A DNA stretch of 15,900 nt. It comes from Caulobacteraceae bacterium. GTDB lineage: Bacteria > Pseudomonadota > Alphaproteobacteria > Caulobacterales > Caulobacteraceae. The position numbers were made by a program, and so were the translations under genes. How positions within the stretch are numbered: position 1 is the first letter of the stretch; every line of letters starts with the position of its first letter. The stretch covers positions 1 to 15,900 of the forward strand of contig SDZP01000038.1 in NCBI GenBank assembly GCA_004144935.1. The letters are read 5' to 3'. This document shows positions 1 through 5,581 of the stretch, piece by piece. A model generated the notes under the pieces. The model made no database searches. It was given only the letters and a program-made list of their open reading frames with translations, and was not told the DNA's origin.

Positions 1-6
1 CCCAAG

Positions 7-29
7 CCTTCCCCCCTCCAGGGGGAAGG
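7..29. repeat. G/C-rich palindrome downstream of capsid gene
   Basis: A 9-bp perfect stem (CCTTCCCCC at 7-15 with GGGGGAAGG at 21-29) closes a 5-nt loop. It lies just past the capsid stop codon at 37 on the minus strand and could stop transcription, but there is no U-tract. Its core CCCCTCCAGGGGGA recurs at 933-946 on the other side of the capsid gene, so it is better read as a copy of a dispersed palindromic repeat. Confidence 0.6.
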
Positions 30-36
30 GCTCCGG

Positions 37-909
37 TCAGCTCTCCGTACAGAGCACCTCGACGACCTTCTTTTCCTCGGTGCGGGTCGCCCCGATGGTC
101 ACCGAGCCGGTCACCTCCATCGGATTGCCCTCCAGGTCGCGGCGCGGCCCGATGTCGGTTTTCACGTCCGACCAGATGCCCAGGTGCATGCCGCTCTTGG
201 CGTAGATCGGCACCCGGCGGTTGGCGCCCGACAGGGTCAGCCGTTCGCAGTGGATGAACTCGATGCCGAGGAAGCGGGTGATGATCCCCTCCTTCAGAAC
301 CGGCCGGTCGCCGCCGTTGAAGTCGGCGCTGGTGATCTCGATCTCGCCCAGCAGATTGTCATGCTGCACCGAATTGACCACGCAGAGGATCGGGTCGTTG
401 GCCAGGTCGACCTCGTTGGCCATCAGGATCTTCTTGGCCGCCCGCAGTTTCTCGAAGGTCAGGCCGACGCCGCCGGCCGCCACCTGCTGGCTGGCCGGAA
501 AGGAGGTCGTCGTCCCGCCCTGCTTGCCGGTGCGGGCTTCGGCGAAGAAGGCGCGGATGATCTCGTCGTCGATGCGCCGGCCGAGGCTGGCGGTGCAGGC
601 CTGGACCAGCGGGTTCTGCGGGTCCGAGGCGGTCTGCAGGAGGTCGATGTTGTCGACGATGTCGCTCCAGTCGAAGAAGCGCGGATAGGCCCAGCGCCGG
701 TCGACCGGCGTGTTGGAGCTCTCCTTGGGCGCGGCCCGGCCCGTGCGCTCGCGCGCCTCGGTGACGCCGTACTGGTCGACGGGCGAGGCGCCCTCGCCCT
801 TGTGGCTGCCGGTCATCACATGATTGCGCAGCTTCGAACCGCGCTGTTGCAGAAGCAGGCTCGCCGTCTTGGCGAACTCGATACGGTATTGGGCGGAAAG
901 GTCCGTCAT
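37..909 (-). CDS. Phage major capsid protein (podovirus type)
   Basis: A 290-aa protein that I recognise as a phage major capsid protein of the kind grouped as Phage_capsid_2, found in podoviruses and related prophages; it would form the icosahedral head shell. Seen in the sequence: a hydrophilic N terminus, then segments on aromatic residues and R/D pairs (RRWAYPRFFDWSDIVDNID about residues 71-89, DDEIIRAFFAEARTGK about 114-129), a Gly/Thr/Ser loop and a beta-rich C-terminal half ending in KKVVEVLC. There is no signal peptide or membrane span. A GGAGA lies about 10 nt before the ATG at 909. The gene reads in the same direction as the other phage genes but is separated from the terminase by about 4.7 kb of accessory genes, and palindromic repeats lie on both sides. 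Family assignment is from memory of the motif pattern; the structural role is known for the family. Confidence 0.82.
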   Translation of the reverse strand: MTDLSAQYRIEFAKTASLLLQQRGSKLRNHVMTGSHKGEGASPVDQYGVTEARERTGRAAPKESSNTPVDRRWAYPRFFDWSDIVDNIDLLQTASDPQNPLVQACTASLGRRIDDEIIRAFFAEARTGKQGGTTTSFPASQQVAAGGVGLTFEKLRAAKKILMANEVDLANDPILCVVNSVQHDNLLGEIEITSADFNGGDRPVLKEGIITRFLGIEFIHCERLTLSGANRRVPIYAKSGMHLGIWSDVKTDIGPRRDLEGNPMEVTGSVTIGATRTEEKKVVEVLCTES

Positions 910-928
910 GGACGCGATGTCTCCATAT

Positions 929-1023
929 CCTCCCCCTCCAGGGGGAGGGGGACCGCGCGAAGCGTGGTGGTGGGGGAAGAGGCGCGCTTGCGCGCCGATG
1001 GGTTGAAAAATGAACCGATCGGC
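929..1023. repeat. Composite palindromic repeat upstream of capsid gene
   Basis: Three hairpins follow one another: CCTCCCCC/GGGGGAGG (929-936 with 941-948), GGCGCGC/GCGCGCC with a TT loop (981-987 with 990-996), and an 11-bp stem with one mismatch, GCCGATGGGTT/AACCGATCGGC (994-1004 with 1013-1023). The first shares its core with the palindrome at 7-29. The layout resembles the dispersed intergenic palindromes common in Caulobacter-type genomes. The capsid ribosome-binding GGAGA lies just beyond its left end. Confidence 0.55.
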
Positions 1024-1084
1024 TTGTCCGCAACGGCGGGTCCGTATGATGCGCGGGCCCTCCCCCTTGCGGAGGAGCGGCCTA

Positions 1085-1110
1085 CCCTGCGTAGCCTTGG
1101 CGACGCAGGG
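1085..1110. repeat. Perfect 8-bp stem-loop
   Basis: CCCTGCGT (1085-1092) pairs exactly with ACGCAGGG (1103-1110) around a 10-nt loop. It is nested between CCCTCCCCC near 1061-1069 and GGAGGGGGCC near 1112-1121, which can form an imperfect outer stem. It is part of the gene-free stretch 910-1268, which otherwise holds only the composite palindromes at 929-1023 and the conserved element at 1151-1190. No coding signal was found there. Confidence 0.5.
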
Positions 1111-1150
1111 TGGAGGGGGCCGCTAAACGTGGCGGCTGTACCTGCCGGCC

Positions 1151-1190
1151 TTATCGAAGCGGCTCAGCTATTATACCGCGTTGCGGCTGC
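1151..1190 (-). promoter_or_regulatory. Conserved phage promoter-like element, copy A
   Basis: On the minus strand this reads ...ACGCGGTATAATAG, seven bases, then CCGCTTCGATAAG. The 13-base end is identical to the copies at 10433-10472 and 10680-10719, and the TATAAT stands where those have GATAAT. It points toward the capsid gene, whose start is about 240 nt downstream. A perfect -10-like TATAAT is visible but no convincing -35, so the element may be an extended -10 promoter, a promoter for a phage-type RNA polymerase or a leader signal. Confidence 0.55.
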
Positions 1191-1268
1191 AACAGTATTT
1201 TTCGGCGTCGGTCTTGCCCTACGCGCGCGCCGGCTTGCCCGAACGTAGCCAGGGCGCCGGTGCGTCGC

Positions 1269-1643
1269 CTAAGGCGCCAGGTCGCTGACGTCGAAACCGT
1301 AGACGAACGCATTCAGCAGGCCCTGCGAGCTCTCAAGCCCGATACAGTCCATAATCTCTTCGATATGACAGGCGGCCCGTTCCCGGTCCTCCGTGTCCAT
1401 CAGGTCCAGCCGCTGGAGCCCGGCCTTGAAGATCTCCAGCACAGTCGTGCTGTTTGTCGGTTCCCCGATGATGTCTCGCACCTTGGCGATCGCCGCGTTG
1501 ACGATGGCTTCAGCGGCTTCCCGCGCGACCTGGTCGCCGATGCCTGAATAGAGGACGCCGTCGGCGGCGAATTTGGGTGTCGCCAGAAGGTCGTCCAGAC
1601 GCTGGATAACGTCAGCCGGCGGATCAATCAGGTAGGATTCCAT
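1269..1643 (-). CDS. Small soluble protein resembling DUF4844
   Basis: A 124-aa acidic protein without signal peptide or membrane span. The pattern YSGI..Q...EA near residues 32-45, LEIFKAGLQRLDLMDTEDRE about 68-87, and the ending IEEIMDCIGLESSQGLLNAF.YGF match what I remember of DUF4844, a family of unknown function. This could not be checked against a profile. It is on the same strand as the phage genes and lies within the accessory stretch between terminase and capsid. The ribosome-binding site before the ATG at 1643 is weak (CTTGGCGGC). Base composition is between the GC-rich phage genes and the AT-rich pair to its right. The sequence gives no role; an immunity or accessory protein is only a guess. 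Confidence 0.7.
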   Translation of the reverse strand: MESYLIDPPADVIQRLDDLLATPKFAADGVLYSGIGDQVAREAAEAIVNAAIAKVRDIIGEPTNSTTVLEIFKAGLQRLDLMDTEDRERAACHIEEIMDCIGLESSQGLLNAFVYGFDVSDLAP

Positions 1644-1951
1644 GCCGCCAAGGATCGCCTAACCGATCAGCCAGGGCAACGCTCGTCCGTAGACGCTCCG
1701 ACGTCGGCCTAGGGCCCCGGCGCACGTGCACTGGCCGCGCTGAGAGTTCAGTACGCGGTGCTTCAGCTACGCCCTCAACGTCACCAGGGTCATGGCGTGC
1801 CCGGTGGACCCGAGCACTGTCGCGGCGCCGCCTATGCCGCTGCGACGACGAGACGAATGCAATTCCCCAAGGGGCCGTATCCGACCCACTATGTCAAATT
1901 TCGCATTAGGAACAAGTTGTTACGCCGTTCTGTTTGAGGAACCGAAGTTAC

Positions 1952-1965
1952 GTCGGATATCCGAC
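1952..1965. promoter_or_regulatory. Perfect 14-bp palindrome, possible operator
   Basis: GTCGGATATCCGAC is a perfect palindrome ending 25 nt before the ATG at 1991. The half TATCCGACC also occurs as a direct copy at 1878-1886. The stretch 1644-1990 contains no gene I can support; this palindrome is its only clear structure. A regulator-binding site for the downstream small gene is an inference. Confidence 0.4.
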
Positions 1966-1990
1966 CGCTTACTGCCTCGAGGAATTTCCA

Positions 1991-2194
1991 ATGTACGAAC
2001 TGCGCGTCTTTCTTCCCGGCGAGAACCAGCCGTTGCGCGCCCTCACCTTCTCGACGGCGTTGCAGGTCATGGACGTGATGCCCCTGCTTCTGTCTGAGCA
2101 TGCCGGCTGTGAGCGAATCTCCGTCAGCGCGGCTGGCAGCTACCTTTTCAGCGTCGACTGCAAGGGCGATCCCATCGAGCGGGATAAGCCCTAG
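1991..2194 (+). CDS. Small conserved-looking protein of unknown function
   Basis: A 67-aa protein beginning MYELRVFLPGENQP. The start at 1991 is chosen because GAGGAA lies seven bases before it; an in-frame ATG at 1934 would add 19 residues containing part of the leader and the palindrome at 1952. The protein shows alternating beta-type segments and one helix (residues about 19-37), two cysteines (C39 and C55), and no signal peptide or membrane span. I do not know a named family for it, though short proteins of this style (MYELR.F..., ending ...HLFSVDC.G) are familiar from Caulobacterales. It is on the opposite strand to the phage genes, so it is probably not part of the head operon. Confidence 0.68.
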   Translation: MYELRVFLPGENQPLRALTFSTALQVMDVMPLLLSEHAGCERISVSAAGSYLFSVDCKGDPIERDKP

Positions 2195-2303
2195 CCTTTA
2201 AGTCCTGCCTTGGAGGCGTAGCGAGATGGCGATCCCGTCAGCGGACCGTCATGGCTTTTTGCGCTGCCGGGCAGACCGGCCGGCCTAAGACCAACTTGGC
2301 GCC

Positions 2304-2318
2304 CCCCCACTTTGGGGG
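2304..2318. repeat. Short G/C stem-loop before exported-protein gene
   Basis: CCCCC (2304-2308) pairs with GGGGG (2314-2318) around ACTTT. It lies in the 195-nt gap between the 67-aa gene and the exported-protein gene and could end the first transcript or belong to the repeat family seen elsewhere in the window. No U-tract follows. Confidence 0.3.
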
Positions 2319-2389
2319 ACGACGCTGTCGCCCGCCCTGACTACTCAGGACGCGCGCCGAAAGCCGGCGCCCGGTCTGGAGTCCCCAAG

Positions 2390-3334
2390 ATGAAGAAGCT
2401 CGCCCTCGTCGCCGCCATCGCCGCCACCCTGACCCTCGGGGTCGGTGTCGCCGTCGCCCAGACCTTCCCGATCAAGATGGCCAGCTACGACAAGAACTAC
2501 TTCAAGGGCTCCAACGCCGTCATCCTGCCGACCTACAACCTGACCTTCATCACCGCCAACCAGGCCACCGCCGTCGGCGGCGGGGCCCGGGCCCGCAACA
2601 CCAAGGTGCTGGCCGGGGTCGACGAGGCCACCATGCGCAAGCTGGCCGACGAGGCCCACGCCGACCTGCGCGCCCAGTTCGTCGCCGCCGGCCTGCCGGT
2701 CGCCTCCGACGAGACGGCCCAGGCGATGGTCGCCGCCAACACCATCCCGCTGCAGCCCGGCAACCGCCATGTGGTCGACGCCAAGGGCGGCATCACCGTC
2801 AACAAAAGCCTGCGCCAGAGCTACATCTCGGTCGGCGCCGCCAGGGCCCCGATCCTTGCCCCCTACAAGACCGACCTCAGCGGCGGCAGCTACATGAGCA
2901 TGATCCAGTTCAACAACCGGATCGCCAAGGGCCAGCCGGAGGGCTCGCTGGTGGTCATCCCCACCCTGGTCATCGACTTCGCCAACATGTCGGCCGCCGC
3001 CCAGAGCGGCTTCAAGCGCAACACCGCCAGCGCCGGCGGGGCGGCCGTGTTCAGTATCCGGGGCGTAGCTTCCGGCACCTTCTTCGCCAAGGTCATCGAC
3101 CGCGGACGCATCTTCCCCTTCTACATCCGCCCGGAGGGTGACTACGGCGTCCCCAACGCTTTCGCCCGCGACGAGGCCGGCGCCGCCGACGTCGCCCCCC
3201 TCTCGGTCATGGGCGAGAGCGTCGCCCGGGGCGACGCCGTGGTCGTCGACCTGCCGGCCTGGGAAAACCTGGTCCGCGCCGCCTTCCGCGCCCACAACGC
3301 CACCATCGTGGCGGCGACGCTTCGGGGGAAGTAA
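2390..3334 (+). CDS. Exported protein of unknown function
   Basis: A 314-aa protein with a clear Sec signal peptide: MKKLALVAAIAATLTLGVG, then AVA with likely cleavage after residue 23. The start at 2390 is chosen because it yields this signal peptide and has GGAG nine bases upstream; an in-frame start at 2312 would add 26 residues before the signal. The mature part has no further membrane span, one helix-rich stretch (DEATMRKLADEAHADLRAQF about residues 80-99), and beta-rich stretches such as GSLVVIPTLVIDFANM. It should be periplasmic or secreted. I do not recognise the family. Codon use is as GC-rich as host-type genes, and it runs against the phage operon and convergent with the ART-like pair, so it need not belong to the phage. 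Confidence 0.75.
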   Translation: MKKLALVAAIAATLTLGVGVAVAQTFPIKMASYDKNYFKGSNAVILPTYNLTFITANQATAVGGGARARNTKVLAGVDEATMRKLADEAHADLRAQFVAAGLPVASDETAQAMVAANTIPLQPGNRHVVDAKGGITVNKSLRQSYISVGAARAPILAPYKTDLSGGSYMSMIQFNNRIAKGQPEGSLVVIPTLVIDFANMSAAAQSGFKRNTASAGGAAVFSIRGVASGTFFAKVIDRGRIFPFYIRPEGDYGVPNAFARDEAGAADVAPLSVMGESVARGDAVVVDLPAWENLVRAAFRAHNATIVAATLRGK

Positions 3335-3345
3335 AGGCTAAATCC

Positions 3346-3361
3346 GCACTTCTAGAAGCGC
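3346..3361. repeat. Palindrome between convergent genes
   Basis: GCACTTCTAGAAGCGC is a 16-bp palindrome with one mismatched pair and a perfect CTTCTAGAAG centre, in the 40-nt gap where the exported-protein gene and the ART-like pair converge. With no loop it makes a poor terminator hairpin; a junction or protein-binding site is equally possible. Confidence 0.3.
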
Positions 3362-3374
3362 AACTCGCGACACC

Positions 3375-4637
3375 TCATCGAAACAAGTTCAAGTCCCTGT
3401 ACTCCGCCTCAAGGTTTCTAAGAACATGCGGCATGAGTTCATGAGGCTGCTGAACGTGATATCCCTCGAAGGAAACTGCTTTTGCGCCCGTCAACTCAAC
3501 AAATTCTCTGATTGTCGGATCCAGCGAAAATTCTTCCGGAACAATCAGCAACTCAACTGTCTCGGCCGTAACCGGAACCGGTTGGTCAAAAAAGAACTCT
3601 ACTGCCGGCGGTTGCCGCGATCCCGACACAGAAGCGATTTCCGTTGCCGTACGACGCTCCTGAGCATCCACGCCGAATGCTCCTGCCGCCGTCGACAGCG
3701 GCAATCCGGTAAAATAGGCAAGGTTACTTCCATAGGCTGACGCGACGTACGCCCTTCCCGCTTCGATGCTGGCGTTGAGCTGAAAATCCTTCAAGTATTC
3801 CTGCAGTTCATCGCCTTTTTTCTCAGATGTTGATGCGAATCGCCCGGAGTCAAATGGAAATACTTTATGGGGGGAAGGGAGTTCTTCGGCGCGCAAGCCG
3901 ATTACGCACGGCAACGTGCCCTCGTGCAAGCTCCTCTGGGCAAGCCTATAGTCCGGCCGCCCGTAATACAGGTGCACCAGTTCAGACTCGAATATGTTGT
4001 CTTTTCTAGTGGATATCTTTCCGTTCCTAAGTATTTCTCGAAACTCATCGAGACCACACAGATAAATCGCAAAAAGTGGAGGCGATAGATTATCCATCGA
4101 AGAACCCGTCCCACGCTGCCTTCGGTCGCTTTGGGCATCGGGATCTGCCAAGCGAAGATTTTCAAACTGCGATTCGGCCCAGGCATTTGCCTGGGGAAAG
4201 CCCGCCCTCAGCATGTAAGATCGTACAGCCTTGATTGCATCCGCCAGATCATTCGGAGACGACTCAATGAACTCAAGCAGTTCCAGTTTCAGAACCGGCT
4301 CTACGTTGCTCGTTGGCAGCCATTCTCGGATGCGCCTCATGAGGTCTTGTTTAGAGCCTAACCAGATATTTTCCTGGCCGGCTTTGAACGCATACAATGC
4401 CGGTTCGCCCAAAGCACAAGACCACACCTTTCCTCCCACCTCACCTGGCGGACCGGTAAGCGCCTCGACCGCAACCCCACCCCCCAACATAGATACGGAA
4501 GAGACATCGCCGCTCTTGTCTACATTCTGAAGATACAAATTATCATCATGCGTGAATATTGGGATTAGGAAGCCTTCCTCGGGCTCATCGTCCGAAAATC
4601 CGAATAAAATTAGCCGATCGTTAAACTTGATCTTCAT
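3375..4637 (-). CDS. Unknown N-terminal domain plus ART-like paralogue lacking the His motif
   Basis: A 420-aa protein, second gene of an overlapping pair. Start 4637 is chosen because AGGAAG lies six bases upstream; the ATG at 4643 would sit only two bases from it. Residues 1 to about 165 are an unrecognised domain (WLGSKQDLMRRIREWLP near 92-108), followed by a polar linker. Residues about 185-395 are paralogous to the partner gene: EFREILRNGKI, LVHLYYGRPDY (YYGRPDY 224-230), VFPFDSGRFAS (FPFDSG 260-265) and AVEFFF (Glu at 347). Where the partner has IHTTST this protein has IYLCGL, so the histidine expected in an H-Y-E type ADP-ribosyltransferase is a tyrosine (Y192). It may be a regulatory or substrate-binding pseudo-enzyme. 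Base composition is clearly AT-richer than the phage and host genes, suggesting recent transfer. The paralogy is seen; the fold and role are inferred. Confidence 0.72.
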   Translation of the reverse strand: MKIKFNDRLILFGFSDDEPEEGFLIPIFTHDDNLYLQNVDKSGDVSSVSMLGGGVAVEALTGPPGEVGGKVWSCALGEPALYAFKAGQENIWLGSKQDLMRRIREWLPTSNVEPVLKLELLEFIESSPNDLADAIKAVRSYMLRAGFPQANAWAESQFENLRLADPDAQSDRRQRGTGSSMDNLSPPLFAIYLCGLDEFREILRNGKISTRKDNIFESELVHLYYGRPDYRLAQRSLHEGTLPCVIGLRAEELPSPHKVFPFDSGRFASTSEKKGDELQEYLKDFQLNASIEAGRAYVASAYGSNLAYFTGLPLSTAAGAFGVDAQERRTATEIASVSGSRQPPAVEFFFDQPVPVTAETVELLIVPEEFSLDPTIREFVELTGAKAVSFEGYHVQQPHELMPHVLRNLEAEYRDLNLFR

Positions 4638-5439
4638 ATTCATCTTCCTGAATATATCCGCCTTTTAAAAGGTAATCATACGCGTGTTCAAATATGACCG
4701 CATGACTTCCGGAAACTGTAGTACCTTTGTATTTGGCGTAGGATATAAGCTTGACCGATGGATTCTCAGAAGCAAATTTCTTCACGGCTACTGATTTTAG
4801 CCACTTATGAGGCATTATGATCGCGATCGCACTGCTTAAAAGTACTAATTCTCTAGACTGAACCTCGACGGTGTAACGACGGTCATCAATTGAATCATCC
4901 GAAGCTCCCTCAATGAGCGCATAGTGGGATCGAGCTTCGGGATCATCCATGTTGTTCGGAAGCCCCCTATTCGTCACCTCTCCAAGCAGGTAGCGTCGGT
5001 TTGTCTCGAAGAATGCCGTCACGCTCCTTCGTACGCCGTCGAAGCTTGGCTCGAGTTCGAAACTAGCCAGTGGAATTTTCTTGTGACGAATGCTGTCGAA
5101 CGCCCCGGATGCAAACGCGCCGCTGTCAAACGGGAACGCTCGCGCGGGATCGCCGACTGCTTCCGAAGCGAAGATCAGTGCGATGGGGAGATAATCTTCT
5201 GCAAATCGCAGACCCTCCTCGATGCGCACCTTATACGCTGGTCGACCATAAAAAAAATATACGAGACCTTCTCCAAATACCTTGCACTCGTCGATCGGCT
5301 CGATTGCCCCGGACATCAATATATTTCGAAATGAATTCGTACTTGTGGTATGAATCAGCGGAAGAACCGGGTCCGCACACTCAAAACTACCTACATACTT
5401 CTGAAAGTTATTCGGCAATTTTAACACCCCACCGGACAC
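4621..5439 (-). CDS. Putative ADP-ribosyltransferase-like protein, first of a paralogous pair
   Basis: A 272-aa protein with an order of motifs resembling ART/PARP-like folds: LIHTTSTNSFRNILMSGAI (His30; compare H-G-T...IL..G in that superfamily), FGEGLVYFFYGRPAY (YGRPAY 64-69; compare FG.G.YFA...Y), FPFDSGAF (102-109) and YTVEVQ (Glu192). These could supply H, Y and E catalytic residues for NAD use. No signal peptide or membrane span. Start is uncertain: GTG at 5439, GTG at 5427, or TTG at 5418 with GGGG eight bases before; no ATG precedes the His motif. Its 3' end overlaps the start of the next gene by about 17 bp, so the two should be co-translated. Low GC compared with the terminase gene upstream marks it as acquired cargo. 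A phage defence or toxin role is an inference from the position between phage genes. I cannot name the family; a novel or unannotated one is possible. Confidence 0.72.
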   Translation of the reverse strand: MSGGVLKLPNNFQKYVGSFECADPVLPLIHTTSTNSFRNILMSGAIEPIDECKVFGEGLVYFFYGRPAYKVRIEEGLRFAEDYLPIALIFASEAVGDPARAFPFDSGAFASGAFDSIRHKKIPLASFELEPSFDGVRRSVTAFFETNRRYLLGEVTNRGLPNNMDDPEARSHYALIEGASDDSIDDRRYTVEVQSRELVLLSSAIAIIMPHKWLKSVAVKKFASENPSVKLISYAKYKGTTVSGSHAVIFEHAYDYLLKGGYIQEDEYEDQV

Positions 5440-5548
5440 TGTTGCTTTTGGCGCGCTTGATGCGGAGCGTCGAGCGAGCCTCAGGATTGTAGTCCGCGCG
5501 TTCCCGCCTCAGCAAGGATGGTATGAAGCTGGAACTCAATTTTAGCAT
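5408..5548 (-). CDS. Possible 46-aa basic protein between terminase and ART-like gene
   Basis: ATG at 5548 opens a 46-codon frame (MLKLSSSFIPSLLRRERADY, then an Arg/Lys-rich half ending VRWGVKIAE) that stops at 5408, overlapping the GTG start of the ART-like gene by 32 bp. It is in the same frame as the terminase and follows its TAA stop. The ribosome-binding signal is poor (AAGGA about 13 nt upstream). The composition looks protein-like and AT-richer than the terminase, so it could be a small partner or antitoxin of the pair, or a leftover gene end. Weak support. Confidence 0.28.
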   Translation of the reverse strand: MLKLSSSFIPSLLRRERADYNPEARSTLRIKRAKSNSVRWGVKIAE

Positions 5549-5581
5549 GAGCGCAGCGGCGTCCTTGGCGGATAGCGCTGC

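Noticed and set aside
184..1248. Plus-strand open frame across the capsid gene and its leader
   Set aside because: It runs through palindromic repeats and opposite a recognisable capsid protein; composition is that of an antisense shadow.
1269..2194. Toxin-antitoxin module formed by the DUF4844-like and 67-aa genes
   Set aside because: They are on opposite strands, about 350 nt apart and not co-transcribed, and neither has a toxin motif I recognise.
2226..2288. 20-codon plus-strand frame after the 67-aa gene
   Set aside because: Has a GGAGG upstream but is very short, without any hydrophobic or domain feature; not enough to call a gene.
2345..3295. Minus-strand open frame opposite the exported-protein gene
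   Set aside because: Extremely Gly/Asp/Val-rich, typical of the antisense of GC-rich coding sequence; the plus strand has a signal peptide and ribosome-binding site.
3988..4091. Separate gene starting at an internal ATG (MDNLSPPLF) of the second ART-like protein
   Set aside because: No good ribosome-binding site before it and the frame is open and protein-like upstream, so a single two-domain protein is favoured.
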